From assembly GCF_003628305.1 (NCBI RefSeq), contig NZ_RBZM01000002.1, forward strand, positions 1 through 64,000: a DNA stretch of 64,000 bases. Reading direction: 5' to 3'. Under the pieces are notes generated by a model, which ran no database searches, had not been told where the DNA came from, and worked only from the letters and a program-made list of their open reading frames with translations. Position numbers and translations under genes: made by a program. The stretch comes from Cohnella endophytica. GTDB lineage: Bacteria > Bacillota > Bacilli > Paenibacillales > Paenibacillaceae. Of the stretch, positions 1-8,492 are shown piece after piece (within the stretch, counting starts at the first letter, position 1; the number at the start of each line of letters is the position of its first letter).

Positions 1-1
1 G

Positions 2-2239
2 ACGGCGACATTCGAAGCCGTGATTATCCAGGCCGGGGACGCGACGGATCTGGAACATTTGTTGGTGGATGCGACCCAGACGCTAGCGGGCCATCCCGAA
101 GGTTTAGGCGTAGGACAAGCGTCGGCGAGCGATCGCGGCGCTTTGCAGGCAGCGATCAGCGCCGCGCAGGCAATCGCCGACGATGCGCTGAACCAAACTC
201 AGGCTCAGTTGGATGATGCCGTCGCCGATCTGGAAGCGGCGATGGATTCATTCGAAGCCGCTTGGGTAAGGTTAGTGCTAATGGCACCGGCCAATAAGTT
301 GTACGGCCCGAACAATATTCTTCTCTTTAAGGTACGCTATGGATACGAAGTAATCGTTGCCGGGACGCCGGTCATTTCGCTCACGGTTGGAACTGGCTCT
401 AACACTCGGAAGGTGTATGCCAAATATACGGGAAAACGTAACTTGGCATTGACGGAGCTGACCTTCGAATACGAAGTTCCAGCCGGAATTGCGGATGTGG
501 ATGGCATCGAAGTGGCAGCCGCGTTGGAGCTTCCGGACGGCGCCAGCATCGTACGCGCCTCCGGCGGAGCCGCTTCGCTGGCGTACGGGACGCCGAATAC
601 GAGCGGAATCTACATAGTGGCGATACCGCCCGATGTTACGCTGACTGTGGAGCCTGACGGATCGACGCGGCAAGTGATCAGAGCGGCGACAAGCGTGTAC
701 GGTGAATCGGCTAGCAATGCACTGACGGCGCTCCGATGGCTGAAGGGCATTTTCAACGCTGCTGATTTCACCAACGGAACAGGCGGAACCGATATTTTGT
801 CTGAGCATCGATTCAGTGTCTCTGCGAACGGCGATTATACCGTATATGCCCGAGACGAGGCAGGCAATGAAGCGGTGAAGGTGTTTGCCGTTACCGGTAT
901 CTCAACACCGTCTTCGTCGGTTGGCGGTGATCGACCGGTGGCATCGAATTCCACCGTGACGATGAATCCGGAAGGCGGGATTACCGCACTTGTTGATTCG
1001 TCCGACATCGAACAAGTCACACGTCCTGACGGCACGGTGATCGAACAGGTCATCCTCTCCGAACGGATGCGGGAGCGAGTGCTGGAGCTTCTGAGAGAGG
1101 CGAAGGAACCGCATGTCACGATTGAGATTGAGTTAAAAGATCGGGAGCATGCCGTGCAAACACGGCTTCCGGCTGCTTGGATCGCGGAGATGGCCAAAGC
1201 TTACCCGAATGCGATCATTGAGGCGAAGCTGAACAGATCCAGCTACCAATTGCGAATAAGTGCGCTCGACCTGGCCGGTTTGGCGGAACGGCTCCATGCG
1301 GAAGCATCGGATTTGACCGTCAGCATCATTCAGGAGCAGGCCGGCGAAGATATTCGACATGAGATCGAACGGATCGGCATCTCCCAAGGATTTACCGTAT
1401 TCGGTGGCGTCATCGAATTCAAGGTAACGGCGGAAGCGAACGGGCAAACGTCGGAGGTGCAAGATTTCGGGGGAACGTATATGATTCGGACGATCAAACT
1501 GGACGGGGAGGCGGCGAACCGCAACCTGGTTGCCGTGCAGTATGATCCGGCGACCGGAACAGTCGTTTATGTTCCCGCGCGACTGGACACTAGACCTGAC
1601 GGATCAACGGAAGCAATTCTGAATGTGCCGCATAACAGCCTCTACACGGTCGTAGACGTGAAGGCCCGAACCTTCGCCGACTTAACCGGACACTGGGCGA
1701 AGGCGGATGTGGAGCATTTAGCGTCCAAGCTGTTGGTGAACGGCGTTACAGCCGACCGTTTCGCGCCCGATGGTATCATTACGCGGGCGGAATTTTTGGC
1801 CTTGCTCGTTCGAGGGCTGGGGCTGTCCGTGAAGGCGGACGAGGACAGTTCCCCTTACGCGGATGTCCTTGCATCTGCATGGTATGCACCAGCGGTCAAT
1901 TCGGCGGTGGCGAACAGACTGGCGACCGGCATCGGTGCGGATCGTTTTGCGCCCAACGACCTGATCACCCGCGAGCAAATGGCCGTGATTGTCGGTAGGG
2001 CCTTAACCTTCTCCGGCCATGTAACCGGTGGCGATGGGCGAGCGGACAATCCGTTGGCTGCGTTCACTGATCGCGACTCCATTTCTTCCTGGGCGAAAGC
2101 GGCGGTAGCCCGTGTATCGGAAGTTGGCATCGTGAAGGGGATGGAAGACGGACGCTTCGCGCCGACGGAATATGCGACGCGGGCGCAGGCGGCGCTCATG
2201 CTAAAGAGGCTCCTGCAATACCTGCATAATATCGATTAA
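2..2239 (+). CDS. S-layer homology domain protein, 3' part of gene
   Basis: The reading frame is open to the left edge of the window, so the N-terminus (with any signal peptide) is missing. The first 80 or so residues are an Ala/Asp-rich helical stretch ending in DSFEAAW, like FIVAR-type helical modules. A middle part of beta-rich, Ig-like character follows. The last 190 residues hold three consecutive SLH repeats, recognisable by FADLTGHWAKADVEHL, YADVLASAWYAPAV and FTDRDSISSWAKAAV, each followed by an F-A-P-...-T-R-A/E motif. SLH triplets bind pyruvylated secondary cell wall polymer, so this is a surface-anchored protein. The middle region does not reveal an enzymatic domain, so the specific role is unknown. 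No obvious intrinsic terminator follows. Confidence 0.9.
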   Translation, partial: TATFEAVIIQAGDATDLEHLLVDATQTLAGHPEGLGVGQASASDRGALQAAISAAQAIADDALNQTQAQLDDAVADLEAAMDSFEAAWVRLVLMAPANKLYGPNNILLFKVRYGYEVIVAGTPVISLTVGTGSNTRKVYAKYTGKRNLALTELTFEYEVPAGIADVDGIEVAAALELPDGASIVRASGGAASLAYGTPNTSGIYIVAIPPDVTLTVEPDGSTRQVIRAATSVYGESASNALTALRWLKGIFNAADFTNGTGGTDILSEHRFSVSANGDYTVYARDEAGNEAVKVFAVTGISTPSSSVGGDRPVASNSTVTMNPEGGITALVDSSDIEQVTRPDGTVIEQVILSERMRERVLELLREAKEPHVTIEIELKDREHAVQTRLPAAWIAEMAKAYPNAIIEAKLNRSSYQLRISALDLAGLAERLHAEASDLTVSIIQEQAGEDIRHEIERIGISQGFTVFGGVIEFKVTAEANGQTSEVQDFGGTYMIRTIKLDGEAANRNLVAVQYDPATGTVVYVPARLDTRPDGSTEAILNVPHNSLYTVVDVKARTFADLTGHWAKADVEHLASKLLVNGVTADRFAPDGIITRAEFLALLVRGLGLSVKADEDSSPYADVLASAWYAPAVNSAVANRLATGIGADRFAPNDLITREQMAVIVGRALTFSGHVTGGDGRADNPLAAFTDRDSISSWAKAAVARVSEVGIVKGMEDGRFAPTEYATRAQAALMLKRLLQYLHNID

Positions 2240-2800
2240 ACTCTGTTGCACGATCACTAACGGGGAACTATTGCTCAACATACACGACGGCTGCCGGCTA
2301 ATTAGTGCGGCTGTCGGGTGACAAGAACATAGTCGATTAAAGTCCGCGTAAATTGCGTATGTGCCTCAGGCGGACTGCTAAGCCACAGTGCGCAACCCCA
2401 TCGTACCGAGGCGCTCGTTTTTTTGCAAAGACCAAATTATTCGTTTCACAGGAATTCTAACGGGAGACGATAGTGTAATAAACGAGATGTTCTATTCAAA
2501 GAAACCACTCCATTGTCAGGAGTGGTTTTGTCTTTATATACTGATGTATATTTTGTGGTCAAACCGTTCTTTGTGCTTAGATACATTACGGTGAACCGTA
2601 TCACAAGTAACGTCAAGTTTTTATTGTATTACTCGAATCAAGTATGCAAAAAATCAAACTTTGATCCCCAAGGTATGGAATACGCAAATAGATTGTAGTT
2701 GGTTGTAAACAGTGTTACTCTAACAACGGTAAACTTAAAATGTATGTTCTGCAGTGCATCTAGTAATAGTCACCATTTCAGTTATAAGAAAGGTAACACT
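2240..2800. other. intergenic leader region of the ABC-F gene
   Basis: This 561-bp stretch contains no convincing protein gene. Base composition switches here from about 50% G+C to A+T-rich, near position 2400. It holds the terminator-like hairpin at 2502-2535 and a second small perfect inverted repeat at about 2587-2600 (TACGGT/ACCGTA). Short open frames exist (for example 2513-2698), but none has a convincing ribosome binding site. The layout resembles 5' leaders of ABC-F resistance genes controlled by attenuation. Confidence 0.5.
2502..2535 (+). terminator. intrinsic terminator, possible attenuator of the ABC-F gene
   Basis: A perfect 10-bp stem (AAACCACTCC / GGAGTGGTTT) with a 7-nt loop is followed by TGTCTTT on the plus strand. 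It lies 260 bp after the SLH gene and about 265 bp before the ABC-F start, so it either ends transcription from upstream or acts as an attenuator in the ABC-F leader. Sequence alone cannot decide. Confidence 0.65.
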
Positions 2801-4540
2801 ATGATAAAAGTTGAAAACTTATCCTTCTCATTTCCGCAAAAAGAACTATATACAAACATTTCATTTACGTTAGAAGAGGCACAACATTGCGCTTTTATTG
2901 GAACAAGTGGCAGTGGTAAAAGTACACTGATAGATATACTGATGGATTCAGAAAGATATATGTTCGAGGGCAAGTTAGAAATGGACCCGACTTTCAAAAT
3001 TGGGTATGTAAGTCAATTCTCGCAATTTGACAGAACTAAAGAAACAACCGTTTTTGAATATATCGGAGATGAATTTATTAAGATACAAGATGAAATACAA
3101 TCTATTTGTACTGAAATGGAAACATCATCGGATATTGAGCCGTTACTCGAAAAGTATCAATTAGCTTTAGACGCATTTGATTCAATCGGTGGGGAAGATT
3201 TTGAAAGCAACATTAATAAGAAACTAAATCAAGCAAACCTCATGAAGCTAAAAGATCTTAGGGTATCCGACCTGAGTGGTGGGGAATTCAAACTCATTCA
3301 AGTGATGAAGGAAATGCTTAATAGCCCAGACTTAATGATAATGGACGAACCAGATGTATTTTTAGACTTTGAAAACCTAAATGCGCTTAAAAATCTTATT
3401 AATGCTCACAAAGGAATACTGCTAGTTGTTACGCACAACCGATATCTATTGAATCATTGTTTCAATAAAATCTTACACCTTGAAAACACGGAGATCCAAG
3501 AGTTTGATGGGCGATATATGGATTATAATTTCTCATTACTACAGACTAAAATTGAGTTACAAGAACTCGCAGTCGCCGAGAAAGAAGAAATTGAGAGAAA
3601 CGAGAAAGTCATAGATCATCTAAGAGCGATTGCAACTTTTAATGCAGATGCCGCTAGAGGTAGAGCGTTAAAAGCTAGAGTTAGTTTTCAAGAGAGATTG
3701 GAAGCACGTAGAATTAAAGCGCCATTTGTTGATATTAAGCAGCCGACGATCAGTTTCGGTATGGATAATGAAATTGAAGATACCACTGTTATACATGTCA
3801 GTAATTATAGTGTTGCCTTTGATCAGTTGCTTTTAGACAATGTTAACTTTGAGATAAAATCTACGGATAAAGTGGCTATTATTGGTCCAAACGGTACCGG
3901 GAAAACGACTTTACTCAGAGATATCTTTAACAATAATCATGATTCAATTGAAATAAATGCTGATGTTAAAGTGGCTTACTTATCTCAGAGTCAAGGTGAA
4001 ATGCTAAAGGATTCGAATACAATATTAGAAGAATTCATCGATGCTGGGTTTAACACTTATGATGAGGTTAGATCGTATATTTCAAACTATGGCTTTGAAG
4101 GAGAAATCGTTAATCAAAAGATAGAATCTTTATCTGGTGGAGAAAAAAATATGCTTCAATTGGCTAAAGTTTCTGCCAGTAAAGCAAACGTATTGCTTCT
4201 TGATGAACCGACAAGTCATTTAGACACCTATACACAAATCGCGCTGGAAAAAGCCATTGAAGACTATAAAGGTGCGATTCTCATGATATCTCATGATTTC
4301 TATTCTGTTGTAAATGGTATGGATTATGTATTAATCATTGACGATAAGACGATTAGAAAGATGAGTATCCGAAAATTTAGACAGATGATTTATGCTAGTC
4401 ATTTTGATAAAGACTATTTAGAAAAGGAACAAAGAAAAAAATCAGTTGAAATGAAAATAGAATTGGCTTTAAAGAATACTGATTTTGAACTTGCAAAAGG
4501 ATTAGTGGATGAGCTAGAAGCGCTGATTAAGTTGCTTTAA
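2801..4540 (+). CDS. ABC-F family ATPase, probable antibiotic ribosome-protection protein
   Basis: The start at 2801 is chosen because AGAAAGG lies 8-9 bases upstream and the protein then begins directly with the first ATPase domain (MIKVENLSFSF). The 579-residue protein has two nucleotide-binding domains and no membrane segment. Domain 1 has Walker A at about 34-42, LSGGE at 158-162 and Walker B with Glu at 183. A charged helical linker spans about 240-325. Domain 2 has Walker A GPNGTGKTT at 362-370, LSGGEKN near 444-450 and LLLDEPTSHLD near 465-475. A short helical tail follows. Such proteins bind the ribosome E site, and resistance-type members displace antibiotics. The low G+C content unlike its neighbours and the hairpin-containing leader favour an acquired resistance-type member. 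The drug class cannot be told from sequence. Confidence 0.85.
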   Translation: MIKVENLSFSFPQKELYTNISFTLEEAQHCAFIGTSGSGKSTLIDILMDSERYMFEGKLEMDPTFKIGYVSQFSQFDRTKETTVFEYIGDEFIKIQDEIQSICTEMETSSDIEPLLEKYQLALDAFDSIGGEDFESNINKKLNQANLMKLKDLRVSDLSGGEFKLIQVMKEMLNSPDLMIMDEPDVFLDFENLNALKNLINAHKGILLVVTHNRYLLNHCFNKILHLENTEIQEFDGRYMDYNFSLLQTKIELQELAVAEKEEIERNEKVIDHLRAIATFNADAARGRALKARVSFQERLEARRIKAPFVDIKQPTISFGMDNEIEDTTVIHVSNYSVAFDQLLLDNVNFEIKSTDKVAIIGPNGTGKTTLLRDIFNNNHDSIEINADVKVAYLSQSQGEMLKDSNTILEEFIDAGFNTYDEVRSYISNYGFEGEIVNQKIESLSGGEKNMLQLAKVSASKANVLLLDEPTSHLDTYTQIALEKAIEDYKGAILMISHDFYSVVNGMDYVLIIDDKTIRKMSIRKFRQMIYASHFDKDYLEKEQRKKSVEMKIELALKNTDFELAKGLVDELEALIKLL

Positions 4541-5037
4541 ATTACAACCCTCTGATTGAAATAAAGACCTGAATTAGGCTCATAAGCAAGTGAATTGGGA
4601 CATCCATTGGGTGTCCCAATATTTTTGCGGTAAACCCGTAATAATTTGCGCCGGAGACTACGGATCCGGTTCGAGACTACTTTTGTCACGATTGGGCAGG
4701 ATAGTTCAATGACAACAGGTTGCCGAAAGGCGGCTTTTTTTACAAACGGCAGGTTATATTAATTCCCTTGGGAATACTTAAAGGATGTGGAGCAGTGTAC
4801 GGATGCTTTAACGGCTACTACGGAACAGCCATTATTGCGTTAATGGGCAGAGAGGATTAGCGAATTTGTTTTACTCTCAGAAAATGATAAATTCTTTGTT
4901 GTTTTTTCATAATTAGGTGAATAGGCTGGCTATTTGGGCATTTCTTTTCTCATTGGGACAAGCTGGGATAAAAAACCGTGATACAATCGGTTTTGTGATT
5001 GATCGATCCCAAAGTCCTCGAAAGGAAGTGCGCAATC
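4541..5037. other. intergenic region, no supported gene
   Basis: About 500 bp of low-complexity character. It contains the terminator of the ABC-F gene, a weak second hairpin followed by seven T at about 4719-4742, and a 30-codon open stretch (4768-4860, TTG start, Cys/Gly-rich) without a clear ribosome binding site. Nothing here can be called a gene with confidence. Confidence 0.4.
4594..4626 (+). terminator. intrinsic terminator of the ABC-F gene
   Basis: A perfect 9-bp stem (ATTGGGACA / TGTCCCAAT) with a 9-nt loop is followed by ATTTTTG, 54 bases after the ABC-F stop codon on the same strand. Confidence 0.8.
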
Positions 5038-5547
5038 ATGAAAAAATGGTTTATTGCTTCTTTAGCTGCATTGTCGTTCATTTCAATAAACTTCTCAAGA
5101 ACAGAAGCGTTTGCAGCAACCGCTCAAACAACTCACGCGGCACCGACGCAAACCGTCTCAGTTACATCGGTTGAACAAAAAATCGTCGACAATGCAATTT
5201 CCTATATTGGTAAAGTACATTATAAATTCGGCGTACGTGACACACAAAAGCTTATTCTTGACTGTTCTGCGTTTACCCAATTGGTATTCAAAAATAGTGG
5301 TATTTCCATTCCTTGGGGTTCTAGAGCCCAAGCCCAAATTGGCACGCTCGTTAAATCGAAGTCCGACCTGCGTGTCGGCGACCTGGTTATGTTTAGTATC
5401 GGAACTCCAGGAAAAATTTCGCATGTTGGCATCTATATCGGCGACGGCAAGTTTATTAACAATCAACCTGGCGTTGGCGTAAATATCAAAAGCTTAGATA
5501 GCGGTTACTTCAAAAACCGATTCATCCTGGGACGTCACGTCGTTTAA
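5038..5547 (+). CDS. secreted NlpC/P60 family peptidoglycan endopeptidase
   Basis: The start at 5038 has GAAAGGAAG upstream and gives a clean signal peptide (MKKWFIASLAALSFISINFS, cleavage after about residue 27-35). The remaining sequence is a single NlpC/P60 domain of about 120 residues. The catalytic Cys sits in LDCSAFTQLVF, the His in ISHVGIYIGDG, and the third catalytic position falls in the following FINNQPGVGV stretch. Family members cleave the D-gamma-glutamyl-diaminopimelate bond of cell wall stem peptides. There is no SH3 or LysM targeting domain, so the protein is a minimal secreted hydrolase (169 residues). It is monocistronic with its own terminator. Confidence 0.88.
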   Translation: MKKWFIASLAALSFISINFSRTEAFAATAQTTHAAPTQTVSVTSVEQKIVDNAISYIGKVHYKFGVRDTQKLILDCSAFTQLVFKNSGISIPWGSRAQAQIGTLVKSKSDLRVGDLVMFSIGTPGKISHVGIYIGDGKFINNQPGVGVNIKSLDSGYFKNRFILGRHVV

Positions 5548-5595
5548 AGGACAAGCCCAACAAGTGTAAAGAGTCATCACATGTAGAAGTCCGAA

Positions 5596-5622
5596 AAAGT
5601 CCGCGCTTCGCGGGCTTTTTTG
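5596..5622 (+). terminator. intrinsic terminator of the NlpC/P60 gene
   Basis: A G+C-rich stem (AAGTCCGCG / CGCGGGCTT) with a short CTT loop is followed by a run of six T, about 50 bases after the stop codon. Confidence 0.85.
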
Positions 5623-5700
5623 AGTTTTCTAATTCATTTTGTCACTAACGATTAATCGATCGCCCATAAAATTGTGGGAATTGCATGGCGGTTCGTTTCA

Positions 5701-6438
5701 TCACTTTGATTTTGAGTATCTTAGAATTCTTTTGTACATCGTTTTATTTTCCAAAGTGTTAAATATGCTCATATCAGGCTGTGTATTAATCTCCAAGATC
5801 CAAGGATTCATTTTATGATCAATTGCGATATCAACTCCGAATGCTCGTTTACTATTATAACTTTTGCCAAGGACAGTGCATGCATCTTTCCCTAGTTTCT
5901 CAACTTTTTGAATGTACTGTTTCCTTGATACGTCATTCAAATGTGGTTTGAGCAAGATATTTACGGGTAATGGAGTTCCTCCAGAATGAAAATTTGTTAC
6001 TATTTTATTACGCTTCGCTTGCCTTCCAATAATCCCTGTCACATCTAATATTCCTTTTCCATTCTTTTGTACCATAACTCTGATATCGAAAGGACGATTA
6101 TTGTGTTTTAACATTAGAATTCCTTTTTGAACAATATATTTATCCCTAATAAGATTCCTTTTAACCGAAGCAAATAATTCATTTAATGAGTTAAAATTAT
6201 GTGCATTCGATCCGATGTGTAAAATAAAGTTATTTTTTCCCCTGGTTATTTTATATATTCCACGACCGCCTGTTCCTTCATCAGGTTTTAAGTATACTGA
6301 TCCATACAATCTCAGCATTATTTTAATGTTAGATAAAGTTGCTTCTCGTGTGTCTGGCAAGAATGTGCTTATCATTTTATATTTCTTCATGAAATAGTAC
6401 TTTCCCAATTTACCCATTTTATATTTTACCTTTTTCAC
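5701..6438 (-). CDS. YheC/YheD-like ATP-grasp spore coat-associated protein
   Basis: A 245-residue protein using a GTG start at 6438, chosen because GGAGG lies 8 bases upstream. An in-frame TTG 15 bases earlier would overlap that site. Motifs typical of the YheC/YheD family of ATP-grasp proteins include LYGSVYLKPDEGTGGRGIYKI (nucleotide-binding loop), IVQKGILML, PFDIRVMVQKNGKG and the C-terminal DIAIDHKMNPWILEINTQPDMSIF with the metal-binding Glu and Asn. Known relatives are endospore coat-associated proteins, and the substrate is not known. The upstream sequence carries a sigma-K-like promoter, which fits late mother-cell expression. It is lower in G+C than the core genes around it. Confidence 0.82.
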   Translation of the reverse strand: MKKVKYKMGKLGKYYFMKKYKMISTFLPDTREATLSNIKIMLRLYGSVYLKPDEGTGGRGIYKITRGKNNFILHIGSNAHNFNSLNELFASVKRNLIRDKYIVQKGILMLKHNNRPFDIRVMVQKNGKGILDVTGIIGRQAKRNKIVTNFHSGGTPLPVNILLKPHLNDVSRKQYIQKVEKLGKDACTVLGKSYNSKRAFGVDIAIDHKMNPWILEINTQPDMSIFNTLENKTMYKRILRYSKSK

Positions 6439-6467
6439 ACGATCAACCTCCAATTGTGTTGCAGAAG

Positions 6468-6494
6468 TAATATATGCTAAATAAAATATACGGT
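6468..6494 (-). promoter_or_regulatory. sigma-K-like promoter of the YheC/YheD-like gene
   Basis: On the minus strand AC, 16 bases, then CATATATTA match the sigma-K pattern (AC, 16-17 bases, CATANNNTA). The -10 element lies 30 bases upstream of the GTG start. The downstream gene belongs to a spore coat family, which supports the call. Confidence 0.6.
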
Positions 6495-6551
6495 ACAGGG
6501 TTAAAAGCTTATTCTGTGTTAACAGGTTGTAACTAATTTGGCTACAGATGA

Positions 6552-7037
6552 AGGGGGTGGAGAAAGCGGTCTCCTTTTTGTGTACCGATTCCGATCTTCA
6601 AGGATAATCACGGGAAAGAATCTGTGTTTTACTTGTTGAGTTCAATTACTACGGACATATATCCACGATATGAATAAGGATTCCAAATGCCGACTTTTAT
6701 CGGATATTTTGTATCACGAAGAAATCAAGGTAAGAAGGGGGTAGGTAATCAAATCCTACAGCTCTCAATGCTGCGTTACTTGGATCGATTTGCTGAAAAG
6801 GCAATAATTAATGACGAATCGGGTAAAACATTTCATTTCACAATGACCGGTTTTAAGCACCGGTTTGGCTTGAAAATTACTAAGGAAGGATTAAGTATGG
6901 CGCAGATTCATCAATTGATCGCAAATGTCATGGATGTGCGCGTTCCGGTCACGCATGTATTCGACAAAGCGTTTAGCCGCCGTAATAATGGCTCTGAGCT
7001 CGTTACGAAGGAGTTCACGCTGATCCATGAAAACTGA
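6552..7037 (+). pseudogene. decayed tyrosine recombinase (Tn554/integrase-like), interrupted by stop
   Basis: One reading frame runs from 6552 to 7037 but is broken by a TAA at 6675-6677. Before it the frame reads ...KESVFYLLSSITTDIYPRYE and after it GFQMPTFIGYF..., a natural continuation. The later part (LRYLDRFAEKAIINDESGK, then FHFTMTGFKHRFGLKITKEG) resembles the HxxR region of Tn554-type and related tyrosine recombinases, with FKHRFG at the place of FRHTFG. The segment where the GH box and catalytic tyrosine should be reads VRVPVTHVFDKAF, with no tyrosine. The N-terminal core-binding half is absent. From 6687 a 116-residue product could be made, but it would be catalytically dead. I read this as the remnant of a mobile element. 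Confidence 0.6.
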
Positions 7038-7076
7038 ACCTCCAGTGCGAATGGTACAAGTGAGGGCGAAAGTACC

Positions 7077-7113
7077 AAAAAAGCCTAGTCACGGATTTAG
7101 CCGTTACTAGGCT
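7077..7113 (-). terminator. orphan intrinsic terminator, minus strand
   Basis: An 8-bp perfect stem (AGCCTAGT / ACTAGGCT) has further inner pairing (ACGG/CCGT) and a run of six T in minus-strand orientation. The nearest minus-strand gene (the HAD phosphatase) ends 500 bp away, so its original gene may be lost, or it could serve a long 3' end. Confidence 0.5.
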
Positions 7114-7621
7114 GCGCAAAGAGTTCCCAAATTACATATGTATAAAATACGGGTTTTGTGAAGTAGTAGTATAAAGAAATACGAGAACTATCGTGCTGGC
7201 ACTTGTTTAATCAACCATCAAACATTTTGCGTTATTACACACAAGTCACTTACGTTCATGTATTTTCTCTTCTTGTTCATTAATTACATTGTTCTTTATT
7301 ATAATGAATCTCCGATTGCATTCGATTGATGATGACAATAACGAACTCTCGGTACAGCATTTTGTTCTACGCACACATTTCAAACGCCGGCCGATAAGAT
7401 TAAATTAATTTTTGTCTATCAGACGTTCAGCTCACCAAATCCTCAATCGAATCATTTTCATCATCGATATAATTCAATTCGTTACCGCTATTTTCGATTT
7501 TTATTATTTAAATATCAATCACTTGAATATAAATATAAGTTCAGTCCATGATGATTTCATGAATCTTGTGTAAACTCGTTTATTTACAAATTTATGCAAT
7601 TCGGAAGTTAATGGCCGAAGC
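7114..7621. other. A+T-rich intergenic region without recognisable gene
   Basis: About 500 bp of A+T-rich sequence with frequent stops in all frames. A short open stretch on the minus strand near 7433-7500 ends in an acidic peptide, but it has no start codon with a ribosome binding site. It is compatible with decayed DNA at the edge of the island. Confidence 0.4.
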
Positions 7622-8404
7622 TCAAGTTAATGCTCGGCTCAATCCACGATACATGGCCGAAAGTTCATTTAGTTTATCGACGATTCGATCCTCGATGCTC
7701 TCGTCATTCGGAATCGTTTCAGAAGCGAACTTCGCGAGCTCATCATGAAATCCGATCATTACGGAATGCTTCGCGTTCATGAACATCGAGACGTCGTTCG
7801 CATCATTACCGAATGCGATGTAACTCCCCTTCTCGATGTCTAACTTACGTAAAGCATTCCATTTATGAACTTCATTAGGACTGATATCGAGAACGTTTTC
7901 GTTCGCATGGTTATGAACCTCTACATTTACAGCAGCTATTTCTTCGGACAATTTTTCCATGTTGCTCGCTGTCAGGATTAATACCTTAACAACCGATTCA
8001 TGCGCATCCAAAGGAATCATTTTCGCTAATTTAGCCGGATCCACATTTTTCAGAATGGGATGCTCCTGTGCGCCCGTATAGGAGTAATCCCATTCTCCAT
8101 CGATTAAATAAGTGGCTTCGTATTCGTGTAGAAGTCGGGTAATTGTTGATCTTTGATGGTCTGAAAAGGGTTCGGAAAATATCAACTTGCCGTTACTGGA
8201 TATCAGCGATCCATTGCCGCCGATCAGGGTGTGACCATGGAATCTCTCGTCCATAACGGGCAGGATGTCTCGAATCGGTCTTGCCGAGGCAACAATGACA
8301 CGATGGCCATTTGATTGAAGTGAATCCAATGCCTTCAATAATTTCTCCGTTACCGGCCTTCCTTTGTAACAAATCGTTCCGTCCAAATCAAATACGAAAT
8401 CCAT
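7622..8404 (-). CDS. HAD superfamily hydrolase, Cof-type phosphatase
   Basis: A 260-residue cytoplasmic protein. Motif I is at the very N-terminus (MDFVFDLDGTICYKG, nucleophile Asp6 and acid Asp8). Motif II (IVASARP) is near 38-44, and motifs III/IV (K in DIEKGSYIAFGNDANDVSMF) near 190-210. The cap between motifs II and III places it in the Cof (type IIB cap) subgroup, which dephosphorylates sugar phosphates, pyridoxal phosphate or flavin intermediates. The exact substrate is unknown. The start has a purine-rich GGAAAGAGTGGG upstream. A nearly perfect 28-bp inverted repeat lies 36-63 bases upstream, suggesting repressor or activator control. Confidence 0.88.
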   Translation of the reverse strand: MDFVFDLDGTICYKGRPVTEKLLKALDSLQSNGHRVIVASARPIRDILPVMDERFHGHTLIGGNGSLISSNGKLIFSEPFSDHQRSTITRLLHEYEATYLIDGEWDYSYTGAQEHPILKNVDPAKLAKMIPLDAHESVVKVLILTASNMEKLSEEIAAVNVEVHNHANENVLDISPNEVHKWNALRKLDIEKGSYIAFGNDANDVSMFMNAKHSVMIGFHDELAKFASETIPNDESIEDRIVDKLNELSAMYRGLSRALT

Positions 8405-8439
8405 GTTCCCACTCTTTCCGTTAAAATGAATATGAATAA

Positions 8440-8467
8440 TGTTTACGTAATATAAGTTATGTAAACA
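8440..8467. promoter_or_regulatory. 28-bp inverted repeat, candidate operator of the HAD gene
   Basis: TGTTTACGTAA, six bases, TTATGTAAACA. Ten of eleven positions pair between the arms. It lies between the end of the dinB-like gene and the start of the HAD gene. Similar but less perfect copies occur upstream of nos (10483-10510) and fumC (13062-13089). Confidence 0.6.
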
Positions 8468-8492
8468 ATGAATGAAGAATTATTTAATGGAG

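Noticed and set aside
2513..2698. 61-codon frame in the ABC-F leader as a regulatory leader peptide
   Set aside because: Starts inside the terminator stem and has no ribosome binding site. Composition looks non-coding.
4768..4860. 30-codon Cys/Gly-rich open frame (ILKGCGAVYGCFNGYYG...), bacteriocin-like at first sight
   Set aside because: TTG start without a ribosome binding site, no leader motif and no processing or transport genes nearby.
7433..7500. Short acidic minus-strand peptide ending DDENDSIEDLVS that resembles the C-terminus of the adjacent HAD protein
   Set aside because: Only about a dozen residues are comparable, and upstream sequence in all frames shows no further similarity.
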